Shown: positions 45,501-55,405, counted from the stretch's first letter. The stretch is 61,899 nt of DNA from Akkermansiaceae bacterium UBA6138 (GCA_002422425.1 DIVG01000041.1:1-61899); one strand, 5' to 3'. Notes: generated by a model from the sequence alone, not told the origin. Made by a program: numbers and translations.

Positions 45501-48500
45501 AGTCCAATGTGGTGACGACCGGACTCAACTCCAGCGGCATCGCGATTCAATCAGCCGGCGGCGGCGGCGGCAACGGCGGCTTCAACATCGCCGCAGGCGC
45601 GGCAGGTGCGAGCACCGGGAGCGGTGCCGTGTCCGTGGGCCTCGGCGGCAGCGGGGCCAGCGGCGGTATAGGTGGCAGCGTAACGGCAAGCTCAACGGGC
45701 GCAGTCACCACCTTCGGCGATAACTCCGGCGGGATTATTGCCCAGTCACTGGGGGGCGGCGGCGGCAACGGCGGTTACAGCATATCGGTAGCGGGTTCCG
45801 GCGCAGGCGTGGGCAGCGGCGCCGTGACCGTAGGCCTCGGTGGATCCGGCGGGGCGGGAAACCACGGCGGGCTCGTTACCCTGACGACGTCCGTCGGAAG
45901 AATCAGCACGGGAGGCGCTAATTCGACTGGTATTCTGGCTCAATCAGTGGGCGGCGGCGGCGGTAATGGGGGCTATAATGTCGCCGTCGCCGCCTCAGGC
46001 GCAGGTGCCGGAAGCGGGGCCGTTTCCGTCGGCCTGGGCGGCAGCGGCGGTTCCGCCGGCAACGCGGGAAAGGTTACGCTCACCGTCAACAACGAGGTGA
46101 GCACGGCGGGAGCCAACTCGGCTGCGGTCGTGGCCCAGGCGATTGGCGGCGGGGGCGGCAACGGCGGTTTTAATGTTTCCGGAGCCGGTTCCGGCGGCGG
46201 GGTCGGCAGCGGCGGTATCAGTGTCGGACTCGGCGGCGGCGGTTCTTCCGGCGGCACGGGCGGCGAAGTCGAGGCGACCGTTACCGGCAACATTCAAACG
46301 CTTTTGGAGAACTCCGTTGGGCTCCTCGCCCAATCTATCGGCGGCGGCGGCGGCAATGGCGGCTTTAATATTGCCGCCGGTCTTTCGGGGGCTGGCACCG
46401 GCAGCGGTTCGATCGCCGTAGGACTCGGCGGAAGCGGTTCCGGCGGAGGCAGCGGCCTCAAGGTTCAGGCCGCCTCGAGCGGCACGATCCGGACCTGGGG
46501 GAATAACTCCACCGCCTTCATCGCCCAGTCCATCGGCGGCGGCGGTGGCAACGGGGGATTTAATGTTTCCACCGCCCTGTCCGGTGCCGGCACCGGGAGC
46601 GGTGCAATTAGCGTCGGACTTGGCGGCGGTGGCGGTGGAGCGGGCAACGGCGGCATGGTCATCGCGCAAACCTCCGGCAATATTCAGACCGATGGCGACA
46701 GCTCGGGCGGAATCCTGGCGCAATCAGTCGGCGGGGGCGGCGGCAACGGGGGATTTAATGTAAACGTCGCGGGCAGCGGCGCAGGAACCGGAAGCGGTTC
46801 GGTGGGTGTAGGACTGGGCGGCACCGGCGCAGGCGGCGGATTCGGCGATACGGTAAACTTGACCGTATCGAATAACGTCAGGACCGCCGGCAGAAATGCA
46901 TTTGGTATTATCGCGCAATCACTCGGCGGCGGCGGCGGCAACGGGGGGTTCGACATCACCGCTGCGCTCTCAGGAGCAGGCACCGGCAGCGGAGCGGTCG
47001 GGGTCAGCATCGGGGGAAGTGGCGGCGGCGGCGGCTACGGTAGCGCCGTGACGACTACGGTGACGGGAAATGTCGTGACGGCGCAATCGGGATCGGGTGG
47101 CATTCTTTCGCAGAGCGCGGGCGGCGGAGGAGGCAACGGCGGCATGTCGATCAGCGGCGCGCTGTCGTTTGCCGGGACCGGATCGGGGGCGGTTAGTGTC
47201 GGTCTCGGTGGATCAGGCGGCACAGGTGGTCATGCCGGGAAAGTTAGCAGCACGGTCGAGGGTGACGTTTATACGGGAGAAGCTGACAGTTTTGGCGTCG
47301 CGGCACAATCTCTCGGAGGCGGTGGCGGCAACGGTGGGATCAGCATCAGCGGGGCTTTGAGCATGGCGAAAAGCGGCTCGGGTGCCCTCGCCATCGGATT
47401 GGGCGGCTCGGGCGGGGGAGGCGGCGACGCCGACGAAGTGGACAATACCGTAACTGGCTACGTCCAGACGCTCGGCGACAATTCCATCGGTATTCTGTCG
47501 CAATCTCTGGGCGGCGGAGGAGGCAACGGCGGACTTAACATTAGCGGTGTGATCTCCGCCGCAAAAACCGGGAGCGGCGCTGTGGCCGTGGGCATTGGCG
47601 GCTCGGGCGGTTCCGGCGGAGATGGACAAGCGGTCGTGAGCCGTGTCGTCGGCGGAGTCGTCACGACCGGAAATTTCTCAACCGCGATCCTTTCCCAATC
47701 CCTCGGCGGCGGCGGCGGCACGGGAGCGCTGAACGTCTCCGGCGCGTTGAATATCACCAAGGAAAACGGGGGATCACTGGGCGTAGGGATCGGGGGGTTC
47801 GGCGGTGACGGCGGCAATGGCGGGAATGTCAATACCACCGTGCGCACGACCCCGACCCACACTCAAATCGGCACGATCGGCGATAATGCTTCGGCGTTGG
47901 TGGCGCAGTCACTTGGCGGCGGCGGCGGCAATGGCGGTACAAACATCACCGGGGTAGTAAATCTCACCGGAAAGAACGGTGCCGCGATCGGTGTGGGGGT
48001 CGGCGGATTTGGCGGCAGCGCTGGCGACGCCGGTATCGTCACGGTGGACGCTGCAGGGCAGATTGTAACGCAGGGCAATCTTTCACATGGCCTGCTCGCC
48101 CAGTCGATCGGTGGCGGCGGGGGCAACGGAGGGACCAACGTCAGCGGCACCCTTGCGCTCACCAATTCCAGCAACGGCAGCGCAACGACCGTCGCGGCAT
48201 CAATCGGCGTGGGAGGCTTCGGCGGCGGCGGCGGCAAGGCCGGTGCCGTCGATGTGAAATTCGATGGCACGATTTTCGCACGGCCCGGCCTCTATCATGC
48301 CCCGGTGACAGATCCAATCACCGGCGAGTTGACACCGGGATACTATGAAAATCTGGACGGTGCCGGTTCGCACGGCCTCGCCGCGCAATCGATCGGCGGG
48401 GGCGGCGGCAATGGTGGGATCAATGTCAGCGGCGGGATTTCCTATGCTCGAGGCGAAGGCGACGCCTACGGTGTCATGGTCGGGGTGGGCGGCTTCGGGG

Positions 48501-51500
48501 GGACCGGCGGTGAGGCGGACCGGGTCGATGTCCTGGTCACCGGCGGCGAGAGTATCACGGCCTACGGTGCCGGACACTCGGCGATCCTGGCGCAGTCCGT
48601 CGGCGGCGGCGGCGGCAACGGCGGTACAAACGTAAGCGGAGGGATTGTCTCAGACTCAGCTCTGATTGTCGGAGTCGGCGGCTTCGCCGGCAATGCGGGT
48701 GTGGCAAAAAATGTCGCCGTCACCGCAGCATCAGACCTTTTTGCGTCGGCCCTCGAATCGAATAATTTAAGCTCGGCCGGGATCATGGCACAATCGATCG
48801 GGGGCGGCGGCGGGAACGGCGGTCTCAACGTCAGTGGCGGCATCGGCATCAGCAAGGAAAGCACCGTTCCCTCGGTCACGGTCGGAATCGGCGGCTTTGG
48901 CGGAGACGGTGCCGTGAGCGGCGAGGTGATGGTTAATCACGGCGGGACTATCACAACCTCCGGCAACTGGATCCATGGCATCGCCGCACAGTCTATTGCC
49001 GGCGGCGGCGGTAATGGCGCGCTGAACGTCAGCGGACAGATCAACTTTGCCGACTCCGAAAACTCGGGCGGGAAAAAGGACATGACCATCGTCGCCGGCA
49101 TCGGGGGCAACGGCGGCACGGGGGCAAACGCCGGTGATGTCAATGTTACTCAACTCGGCACAATCACCACCGCCGGCGATCACGCGCGGGGCGTTTTGGC
49201 CCAGTCGATCGGGGGCGGCGGCGGCACCGGCGGGATGAATGTGACCGGGGTTTTCGCAAAAAACAGTTCTCCTGTCTCGGTCGGAGTCGGGGGCTCGGGC
49301 ACGGGCGGCGGTCATGCGGGCATGGTGCAGATAAATCGCGGCATGGAGGCGGCCTCTACCGGAAAAGTCACCACCAGCGGCGTGGGTGCCCATGGTATCG
49401 AGGCGTCAAGTATTGGCGGCGGCGGCGGCGACGCGGGGATGAATTTCATCGCCGGCTTTACCCAGGCCGGCAAGGGGGAAGCCGATCCCGGCTTCGCCGC
49501 GAACTTTGCCATCGGCGGGGCTGGCGGGGAAGCCGGGCATGGCGGCAGCGCTAAAGTTTTCAACTACAGCGACATCGAAACGATGAAAACCGGCAGCCAC
49601 GGCCTCATCGCTCAATCCATTGGCGGCGGCGGTGGTAACGCCAATCTGAATCTCGCGGTGGTCTATGCCGGGGCAGCGGGCGAAGATAAGGAAAACAAAA
49701 ACCTCGGCTTCAATTTTGCTCTCGGAGGAGCTCCGGGCGACGGTGGCAACGGCGGTGAGGTCGAAGTCGTGCAGGCGGGACGTGTCGAGACGCATGAAAA
49801 GGGCTCCATTGGCATTCTCGCCCAGTCGATCGGGGGCGGGGGCGGCAATGCCAGTCTCGACGTTGCCTACACCAAGGTGAGCGGCGGCAAAGCGGGGATC
49901 ACCCTCGGGCGCGTCGGCGGGACAGGAGGCTATGGCTCGAACGTAACCCTAACCTCGGATGGGATCGTCATTACGCACGGGGATGATTCCTACGGCATCC
50001 AGGCCCAGTCGATCGGCAATGGCGGAGGCAACAGCTCCTCCACATCGGTTTCGATTGAAGGACCGGAAACGACAGAAAAACCGGCAAACGGAGTGGCTGT
50101 TTCAGTCGGCCTTGAAGGGGGCGAAGGCGGGCGCGGCGGTAATGTGCTCCTCAACGCCTCAGGTTGGGTGCAAACCTCGGGCCGTAACTCACACGCCGTT
50201 TTTGCCCAGTCGATCGGGGGCGGCGGCGGCAACGGCGGCAGTGCCAATACCCTGGGGCTCACCAGTGCGACGGCAGCGCTTTCACTCGGCGGCACCGGCG
50301 GCACCGGCGGGGTCGGCGGCACGGTAGTCGTCAACAGCTCTGCCGATGTGCGCACTGCGGGTGAGAGCGCGATCGGGATCCTCGCACAATCGGTCGGCGG
50401 GGGCGGCGGCACCGGAGGGATGGCTCGATCGGGAGGCTTTCAATCCAAAGTCGACGGTGTCACCGTCGCGGTGGGCGGCTCAGGCGGTGAGGGCATGTCC
50501 GGCGATGCCGTCACGGTGCAAAACAGCGGCATCATCATCACCGGCGGCCTCGGGTCCCACGGTATCCTTGCGCAAAGCCTCGGCGGCGGCGGCGGCAACT
50601 CGGGCATGGCGATTAATTCGATCTTAAAAAATGCCGCGACGAACACCTCGAACCGCGCCGCGATAACAATTGGCGGTAGCGGCGGCGACGGAGCAGTCTC
50701 GGGCGACGTGACCGTCACCAACACCGGCGGTATCGGCACCGTCGAGGCAGGCTCCATCGGTATTTTCGCCCAGTCCATCGGCGGGGGCGGTGGCAACGCT
50801 AGCACCGTCATCACCAGCACGGTGGCGGGAGATGGCGGGGGAAATAGTTTTGGAATGGGCATCGGTGGTGACGGCGGCAACGGCGCGGCGGCAGGCGACG
50901 TGAAAGTCTTCAACAGACCCGGCCTGACCCCGACTTCTGGTCAGATCATCACGATAGGCGATTACTCGCACGGCATTCTCGCGATGAGTGTAGGCGGCGG
51001 CGGCGGTACAGGGGCCACGACCGTAACAACGCAAAAATCCAAATCAGACTCCGCCACCGCGACGACCAATTCCTTCTCCATGAGCCTCGGCGGAAACGGC
51101 GGCGACGGGGGCACGGGCGGCGTGGTGGAGGTGGAAAACGAAGGAAAAATCACCACCTACGGCTACAAGGCGCACGGCATTATCGCGCAATCGGTGGGAG
51201 GTGGCGGCGGCAGTGGCGGCATGACCCTGACCGGTGACATGAGCCTTGGGAAGAGGGCGGGTGATGCGTCCGGCGGTTTGGTCGGATCGTTTGCGCTCGG
51301 CGGCTTTGGCGGCACCGGAAATTCGGGGGGCACCGTATCCGTCAACAACAGCGGGACGATTGAAGTCTTCGGTAAAAGTTCCTACGGAATCTACGCGCAG
51401 AGCGTCGGGGGCGGGGGCGGTGACGGCGGCTTTGCCGCAACCCTCTCGCGTGATATTGTCGCGAACCCCAAAACCGACTTGAAGAAGTCACTCATGAACC

Positions 51501-54500
51501 TCGCTGTCGGAGGCAATGGTGGCGACGGGGGCGATAGCGGCAATGTGACCGTGGATCACACGGGATCAATCATTTCACACGGTGACAACTCATTCGGAGT
51601 CTTTGCACAATCCGTGAGCGGTGGAGGCGGCAACTCCGCTTTTGCTCTGACTTCGCCCATCTGGATGGCGGCCGACCTCGGCCTCAGCACGCTGATTGGC
51701 GGGCGCGATGGCGCGAACGGCGCGGTCGGGAGAGTCACGCTGAATACGACCGGCTCCATCATCATGCACGGAAACAACAGCACTGCCCAGCTCGGCCAGT
51801 CGATCAATGGAGGCGGCGGCAATGTCCATGTCTTCCTCGATGTCAGCAAGAAAGCGGCGGAGTTTTCCGATGACGGCTTCGAGCTTCCGAATAACGACGG
51901 ATTGCTCGAGAAAGTCTTCGGACTCATCAAGCTGGGGACCGATGCCGCGAGCGATCTCGCCGGGCAGGCGGTGGAGGCCACGCATGTGGGTGACATGTAT
52001 ACCACGGGCGAAAAGTCGATCGCGTCTCTGATCCAGTCTGTCGGCGGCGGTGGCGGCAACGCGGAACAGGAGGTCTATGTCTCCACTGAAGCGAACGTCG
52101 ATCTCGAAATTGCCCTTGGAGCCTCGAACTCAAGCTCGACCCATGGCGGCGATGTGCTACTCAACCGCCTTGGCGAGGTGGGCACGACAGGCACTCATTC
52201 GTCGGGATCGGTGGTGCAGTCCATCGGCGGTGGCGGCGGGAATTTATTTGTCCTGGTAAAGCGTTTGCCCGGCACGGAGACAGAACCGGAAACGAAGATG
52301 ATGCGGGCCTTTACATTCGACGAAGCCCCGGGTTCTTCCGATGCCGATCTGGCGGCCTCCGCCGCCATCACCACGATGGCGGCACTTGGCAGCGATGGCG
52401 GCAGCGCCAGCGATGGCGGCGTCCTCGACCTCACCTACTCGGGCGATGTCTCGACGACAGGCGACTTCGCCTATGGTCACATCCTGCAATCGATCGGGGG
52501 CGGAGGCGGTAAACTATCGCTCTTCGGTTCGGAGGCACTGGATTTATCACTCGGCGGTACGAACGGAGCGTCAGGCGGCGGCGGCGGCATCAGGTTGGAT
52601 AATACCGGAGATATCACCACCATCGGCACGCGCGCCCACGGGGTCATTTTACAATCCATCGGAGGCGGGGGCGGCGCAGTCTTCACTGACCTCGAAGAAG
52701 AGCTCGTCGCCTTGACATTGCGTGCGGACAACGCCGGAAACGGCGGGGCGATTACTTTCACCCAAAACGGCAAAGTTCTGGTTCGGGGAGCGGGCTCCAT
52801 CGGGATCATCGCACAGAGCCTCGGCGGCGGCGGCGGTCTCGTCGACGGGTGGTTTGCCGACAGCGCCGGGGGCAGTGGATCGGCGGACGATGTGACGCTT
52901 GATCTCAAGGACGATGTTTTTGCTGACGGTGCCGGAGGCATCGGTATCTTTGCGCAGTCGCGGGGTGAGATCAGCCAGGGCGATATTCAGGTCGGGCTTG
53001 CGCTCGATAAGTGGCTCTACTTTGGCGCGAACGGGGTCGGCTTGAAAATGTCCGGCGGGGCCGACAACCGCTTCACGAACCGGGGAATGGTCGAAGGGGC
53101 CGATGAGCTGAGTGGCTGGACCGTTGTTGCTGCTGAGGGCAACGACCTAGTGGAAAACCACGGCTACCTCAAGGGGCAAGTCGATCTCGGCACGGGAGCG
53201 AATGAGTTCATCAACCACCTCGATGCCATGCTCGTGCCGGGGATGCAGTTTCGGTTAGGCGATGCGGCAAACCTACTGATTAACGAAGGCACTATGCGTG
53301 TGGGCGATACCGGACTCGCGCAACGCACCGACATGACGGGGTCTTTTGTGCAGAGCACCACCGGAATGAGCTTCGCCGAGCTGGACTTCGGTTCTGACAT
53401 GATCGATCAGATCTACATGACGGGTGCCGCTGAGCTTGCCGGTCGCCTCGACCTACGTCTGCTCAATCCGCAGCTCGTGCCTTCGGGTAATCATCAGAAA
53501 GTGTTGTTCCATGGCGATACCGGAGTGACCGACGTCGGCATGGAACTGATCACCGCGCCGTCCGTCGTGATCCTTTACAAGTTGCTTTATCCGTCCGGCT
53601 TCGATGCAGTGCTTGACTACACCGTCGATTTTTCTCCTGACGAAGGTAACTTCGGTAGAAATCTGCGCGAGGTCGGCGACTACTTCAATCGCATCCAGGC
53701 ACCGGTAGCTTCGGCGGAAAGTCGCGTTCAGGCCAACCAGGTTTCCGCGCTGGCCGAAACAATCATTAAATTACTCTACGATCCGACAGTCGAGAGCTAC
53801 AAAGAATCACTCTCGCAGCTGGGGCCGGACTTCTACGGGGAACAACAGGCCGAGTTCGTGCGCGGCAGCAGAGAGTTCGGAGAAACGATGATGGCCGGCG
53901 GTATCTATCAATACGAGATGAAAGACGAGCGCTTATGGTTCAGCTTCGGGAACCGTGAGACGGCCCACAGTGCCTTCGATGATTTCAAAAACGCCAACTT
54001 CCGCGCGGAGCAATTCACGATGGGCTACGAGAGGGAGTTTTCCACCGAATGGATTGGCGGCTTCGGCATCGCGATGGAGAACAACTATGGCGACGGCTAC
54101 ACGGGTAACTGGACTGCGCACGGCACGACTGAGCAAGTTGGCTTCACCCTCAAACGCGATCTCGACCGGACCGAACTGCAGGCCGTCATGGCCTACAGTT
54201 GGAATACGATGGACACACAACGAATCGGCAACGTCACCGAACCCTTCGAAACCGATCTCGAGCGCGACATGGAGTCCTTCACCACCATGGTGCGCGCCTC
54301 CCATGAATATGCGTTTGATTACTCCTACCTGAAACCCCTCATCGATTTCGGCCATACTTCTCTGATGGCGGGAAGGGCCGATGAGAACGGCGCGGGCGCG
54401 ACGAGTTTGTTATTAGGGGAAACCAACGAGTCGCACCTGTGGCTTCGCCCTGCCCTTGAGGCCGGCCATAACGTGACTCTGGGCTCCGGCGCGAAAATTC

Positions 54501-54754
54501 GTTTTCACACGGAACTTGGCTACCAGTATGACCTTCTCACCGATGACACACGCGTTCGGGCGCGCTTTGAAGGCGCCCCTCGCGAAATCGCACCGATGGC
54601 CGTGCCCATCGATCTGGGAAACTTCATGAATGCGAACGCCGGAATCGAGTTTACCACCACCAACGACGTCGTTTTCGGTGTGGATTACACCAGACTCATT
54701 GATGAAAATTATGCGATCGATCTTCTCAACTTCCGCATGAGCGTTGCCTTTTGA
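42536..54754 (+). CDS. Giant repeat-rich autotransporter (type Va secretion)
   Basis: An outer-membrane protein of about 4,070 residues, the largest gene here. Near the N-terminus is a signal-peptide core (NVIAAVIFGLLTSDLVAA, cleavage before DPEPT). The passenger contains about 47 units built on A-Q-S-[IVL]-GGGGG-N-G-G, spaced roughly 65 residues apart, with T-x-G-x-x-S-x-G-I before each; this pattern predicts a very long beta-solenoid. Earlier copies are imperfect and the last degrade. After a linker (about 3,500-3,780) the final 280 residues, beginning near D-E-R-L-W-F-S-F-G, form the autotransporter barrel domain, ending in the aromatic N-F-R-M-S-V-A-F. It probably serves adhesion, aggregation or surface layering. 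Start uncertain: ATG 42536 is in frame but lacks a ribosome-binding site; see the T8 tract. Confidence 0.9.
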   Translation: MLQEQGNQAVRVWPCGRFFSGNVIAAVIFGLLTSDLVAADPEPTNPDPTKTSTVGMTVNNPVTSAATTVSALVVDPSGTATAGAVAFVKTADGYIFLVKEIGEVIYNGDSPPQGFLITAKDTTTKIASLTPTPPDPDESKNEPFTLSYQALTTDTAVVDLLTPPPGSPGAPAESPEVTGGAAGIRLVGVGSGGSNGRNGALFVPPSSGGNGSTGPTVTLSNNTVISANNQIGIEIGSVGGSGGRGGSSYASFWSGRKGGDGAAGGVVNLTNNISIQVATTGNNMHGIFAYSRSGAAGNGGSGYLAPGGGSGGASSDGGNVTVTNHGNIITTGDGAIGIYALSVGNKGGSGGSQWGIVGQGGSAGTGGNGGNVVVTNSATGTIHTSGNFAHGIQAQSIGGSGGSSGTTGNLILSLQGASDNGGNGGSVIVNNSGLVITAGSDAKGIFAQSIGGGGGSGGSSGGLIALGGSGSNGGSANTVAVYNYSTGRIETGGLRSDAVFAQSVGGSGGSGSNAGGLVAVGGSGSQAGNGAAVTVENYGTILTAGDFSRGIVAQSIGGGGGDGGSTGGMVAVGGSGAGGGIGSTVTIKNGGSITTLGDDARAIMAQSVGGGGGNGGSAGSFGLFAGVAVGGNGSTGGVGGNVNLVLQGQDVNTASLISTAGDRSTGIFAQSVGGGGGSGGGAVQVTAGFGVAASFAVGGSGGQGGAGGTVSLTKGPGLSVIETGGDDSLGVSLQSVGGGGGNGAYAVSVAVSGGPASGSLSVGIGGSGGVAGAGGTVTVGAFSSNLMTATGFNGSILTSGDRSTGFLAQSVGGGGGNGGLGVGAAGSGSLLFSGSIGIGLGGSGGGGGAGGTVSVGTQGNITTEGDHSVGLLTQSVGGGGGNGGGSIAASLAGSGGGAGTMSLAIGGNAGSASTGGLVTVATRTGTVTTRGENSSGIVIQSVGGGGGNGGYSIAAGAAGAGVGAGAVNVGLGGSGGGGGAGGTVMADLQSNVVTTGLNSSGIAIQSAGGGGGNGGFNIAAGAAGASTGSGAVSVGLGGSGASGGIGGSVTASSTGAVTTFGDNSGGIIAQSLGGGGGNGGYSISVAGSGAGVGSGAVTVGLGGSGGAGNHGGLVTLTTSVGRISTGGANSTGILAQSVGGGGGNGGYNVAVAASGAGAGSGAVSVGLGGSGGSAGNAGKVTLTVNNEVSTAGANSAAVVAQAIGGGGGNGGFNVSGAGSGGGVGSGGISVGLGGGGSSGGTGGEVEATVTGNIQTLLENSVGLLAQSIGGGGGNGGFNIAAGLSGAGTGSGSIAVGLGGSGSGGGSGLKVQAASSGTIRTWGNNSTAFIAQSIGGGGGNGGFNVSTALSGAGTGSGAISVGLGGGGGGAGNGGMVIAQTSGNIQTDGDSSGGILAQSVGGGGGNGGFNVNVAGSGAGTGSGSVGVGLGGTGAGGGFGDTVNLTVSNNVRTAGRNAFGIIAQSLGGGGGNGGFDITAALSGAGTGSGAVGVSIGGSGGGGGYGSAVTTTVTGNVVTAQSGSGGILSQSAGGGGGNGGMSISGALSFAGTGSGAVSVGLGGSGGTGGHAGKVSSTVEGDVYTGEADSFGVAAQSLGGGGGNGGISISGALSMAKSGSGALAIGLGGSGGGGGDADEVDNTVTGYVQTLGDNSIGILSQSLGGGGGNGGLNISGVISAAKTGSGAVAVGIGGSGGSGGDGQAVVSRVVGGVVTTGNFSTAILSQSLGGGGGTGALNVSGALNITKENGGSLGVGIGGFGGDGGNGGNVNTTVRTTPTHTQIGTIGDNASALVAQSLGGGGGNGGTNITGVVNLTGKNGAAIGVGVGGFGGSAGDAGIVTVDAAGQIVTQGNLSHGLLAQSIGGGGGNGGTNVSGTLALTNSSNGSATTVAASIGVGGFGGGGGKAGAVDVKFDGTIFARPGLYHAPVTDPITGELTPGYYENLDGAGSHGLAAQSIGGGGGNGGINVSGGISYARGEGDAYGVMVGVGGFGGTGGEADRVDVLVTGGESITAYGAGHSAILAQSVGGGGGNGGTNVSGGIVSDSALIVGVGGFAGNAGVAKNVAVTAASDLFASALESNNLSSAGIMAQSIGGGGGNGGLNVSGGIGISKESTVPSVTVGIGGFGGDGAVSGEVMVNHGGTITTSGNWIHGIAAQSIAGGGGNGALNVSGQINFADSENSGGKKDMTIVAGIGGNGGTGANAGDVNVTQLGTITTAGDHARGVLAQSIGGGGGTGGMNVTGVFAKNSSPVSVGVGGSGTGGGHAGMVQINRGMEAASTGKVTTSGVGAHGIEASSIGGGGGDAGMNFIAGFTQAGKGEADPGFAANFAIGGAGGEAGHGGSAKVFNYSDIETMKTGSHGLIAQSIGGGGGNANLNLAVVYAGAAGEDKENKNLGFNFALGGAPGDGGNGGEVEVVQAGRVETHEKGSIGILAQSIGGGGGNASLDVAYTKVSGGKAGITLGRVGGTGGYGSNVTLTSDGIVITHGDDSYGIQAQSIGNGGGNSSSTSVSIEGPETTEKPANGVAVSVGLEGGEGGRGGNVLLNASGWVQTSGRNSHAVFAQSIGGGGGNGGSANTLGLTSATAALSLGGTGGTGGVGGTVVVNSSADVRTAGESAIGILAQSVGGGGGTGGMARSGGFQSKVDGVTVAVGGSGGEGMSGDAVTVQNSGIIITGGLGSHGILAQSLGGGGGNSGMAINSILKNAATNTSNRAAITIGGSGGDGAVSGDVTVTNTGGIGTVEAGSIGIFAQSIGGGGGNASTVITSTVAGDGGGNSFGMGIGGDGGNGAAAGDVKVFNRPGLTPTSGQIITIGDYSHGILAMSVGGGGGTGATTVTTQKSKSDSATATTNSFSMSLGGNGGDGGTGGVVEVENEGKITTYGYKAHGIIAQSVGGGGGSGGMTLTGDMSLGKRAGDASGGLVGSFALGGFGGTGNSGGTVSVNNSGTIEVFGKSSYGIYAQSVGGGGGDGGFAATLSRDIVANPKTDLKKSLMNLAVGGNGGDGGDSGNVTVDHTGSIISHGDNSFGVFAQSVSGGGGNSAFALTSPIWMAADLGLSTLIGGRDGANGAVGRVTLNTTGSIIMHGNNSTAQLGQSINGGGGNVHVFLDVSKKAAEFSDDGFELPNNDGLLEKVFGLIKLGTDAASDLAGQAVEATHVGDMYTTGEKSIASLIQSVGGGGGNAEQEVYVSTEANVDLEIALGASNSSSTHGGDVLLNRLGEVGTTGTHSSGSVVQSIGGGGGNLFVLVKRLPGTETEPETKMMRAFTFDEAPGSSDADLAASAAITTMAALGSDGGSASDGGVLDLTYSGDVSTTGDFAYGHILQSIGGGGGKLSLFGSEALDLSLGGTNGASGGGGGIRLDNTGDITTIGTRAHGVILQSIGGGGGAVFTDLEEELVALTLRADNAGNGGAITFTQNGKVLVRGAGSIGIIAQSLGGGGGLVDGWFADSAGGSGSADDVTLDLKDDVFADGAGGIGIFAQSRGEISQGDIQVGLALDKWLYFGANGVGLKMSGGADNRFTNRGMVEGADELSGWTVVAAEGNDLVENHGYLKGQVDLGTGANEFINHLDAMLVPGMQFRLGDAANLLINEGTMRVGDTGLAQRTDMTGSFVQSTTGMSFAELDFGSDMIDQIYMTGAAELAGRLDLRLLNPQLVPSGNHQKVLFHGDTGVTDVGMELITAPSVVILYKLLYPSGFDAVLDYTVDFSPDEGNFGRNLREVGDYFNRIQAPVASAESRVQANQVSALAETIIKLLYDPTVESYKESLSQLGPDFYGEQQAEFVRGSREFGETMMAGGIYQYEMKDERLWFSFGNRETAHSAFDDFKNANFRAEQFTMGYEREFSTEWIGGFGIAMENNYGDGYTGNWTAHGTTEQVGFTLKRDLDRTELQAVMAYSWNTMDTQRIGNVTEPFETDLERDMESFTTMVRASHEYAFDYSYLKPLIDFGHTSLMAGRADENGAGATSLLLGETNESHLWLRPALEAGHNVTLGSGAKIRFHTELGYQYDLLTDDTRVRARFEGAPREIAPMAVPIDLGNFMNANAGIEFTTTNDVVFGVDYTRLIDENYAIDLLNFRMSVAF
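42586..42593 (+). repeat. Homopolymer T8 tract near the autotransporter start
   Basis: Eight Ts sit just before the signal-peptide core. ATG codons at 42511 (preceded by GGAAAG) and 42571 are in the frame one position away; with T7 they would read directly into the signal peptide as A-F-F-S-G-N-V. With T8 as given only the weak ATG at 42536 is in frame. Confidence 0.6.
43220..52960 (+). repeat. Coding repeat array (about 47 units) of the autotransporter passenger
   Basis: DNA units of roughly 190-230 bases, each with a core close to CARTCNNTNGGCGGCGGCGG (A-Q-S-x-G-G-G-G) and AACGGCGG. Units in 45,000-47,700 are the most regular; those before 44,000 and after 49,400 are more diverged. Such arrays are prone to recombination and to assembly collapse. 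Confidence 0.9.
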
Positions 54755-54811
54755 AAGACCCTGTTTCTATTGCGAAGCGCGGCTACCGGATCACACAAAG
54801 CCGGGCTCCGG

Positions 54812-54828
54812 AATCGCCACGATTTTTT
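54812..54828 (+). terminator. Possible terminator after the autotransporter
   Basis: AATCG (54812-54816), loop CCA, CGATT (54820-54824) running into TTTT. The stem is short and AT-rich; it is 57 bases past the stop codon. A further GC stem (CCGGA/TCCGG) lies just upstream. Confidence 0.35.
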
Positions 54829-54970
54829 AAGATCGACTGATTTTTCTGCGATAGGCCGGAGCGGGAGAGCGAGTTCGAAGGAACCATGCCCTGCCATTTC
54901 CACGGTCTCAAAACTGGGACCCTCCCCGGTATTGCAGTTTTCCCCAAAGGTTCTAGACTGCCCCTCGCGT

Positions 54971-55405
54971 ATGAGCGGTAAAACGACCAGTATCAAAGAC
55001 CTCCTTGCGGAATGCTCGGCGGCCGGCCTGCGCCGGACGGGAGCGCTTGAGGCCTGCCTTAAAGTCCTTGCCTCGGCGGACCAGCCCATGACCCTGCAAC
55101 AGATTGCGGCGAATTCCGCTTTTGACGTCTCTTGCGATCCCGCAACGATCTATCGTCTCGTAAGCCGACTCGAGGAGCGCCGCATCGTCCGCCGCATCGG
55201 TTTCCACAGCCGCGCAGCCCATTACTGCCTGCGCGAAAATCATCATCAGGATTATCTCATCTGCCGAGATTGCGGCACGGTCGAGGTCCTCGATATCGCC
55301 TGCCCTGTGGAACATCTCGAAAAACAAATCGCCGAGGAAAGCGGCTTCGCTGATCTTGAGCACGAACTTGAGTTTTTCGGCCGCTGCGGCACTTGCCAGA
55401 AGTGA
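54971..55405 (+). CDS. Fur-family metal-responsive regulator
   Basis: A 144-residue dimeric repressor. The N-terminal winged helix includes LRRTGALEACLKVLASADQPMTLQQIAA and the recognition region CDPATIYRLVSRLEERRIV. The C-terminal metal domain has HHQD (91-94) and the structural zinc site C98-x2-C101 (CRDCG) and C139-x2-C142 (CGTCQ). This could be Fur, Zur or PerR; the sequence does not discriminate, though Zur is possible. Start ATG 54971 fits the family; an upstream frame has no ribosome-binding site. Its regulon may include nearby envelope or metal genes, but no operator was identified. Confidence 0.88.
   Translation: MSGKTTSIKDLLAECSAAGLRRTGALEACLKVLASADQPMTLQQIAANSAFDVSCDPATIYRLVSRLEERRIVRRIGFHSRAAHYCLRENHHQDYLICRDCGTVEVLDIACPVEHLEKQIAEESGFADLEHELEFFGRCGTCQK

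Noticed and set aside
43463..52940. Numerous proline-rich open frames on the minus strand across the autotransporter
   Set aside because: They are mirror images of Gly-rich codons (GGC to GCC/CCG) and carry no family motif or ribosome-binding sites.
43220..52960. CRISPR-like or minisatellite array with regularly spaced GGCGGCGGCGGCAACGGCGG cores
   Set aside because: The spacing is a multiple of three, one frame stays open throughout, and the repeats translate to a conserved protein motif; this is a coding repeat.
54770..54970. N-terminal extension of the Fur-family protein
   Set aside because: The extra 67 residues do not resemble the family and overlap the probable terminator region of the autotransporter; ATG 54971 fits.
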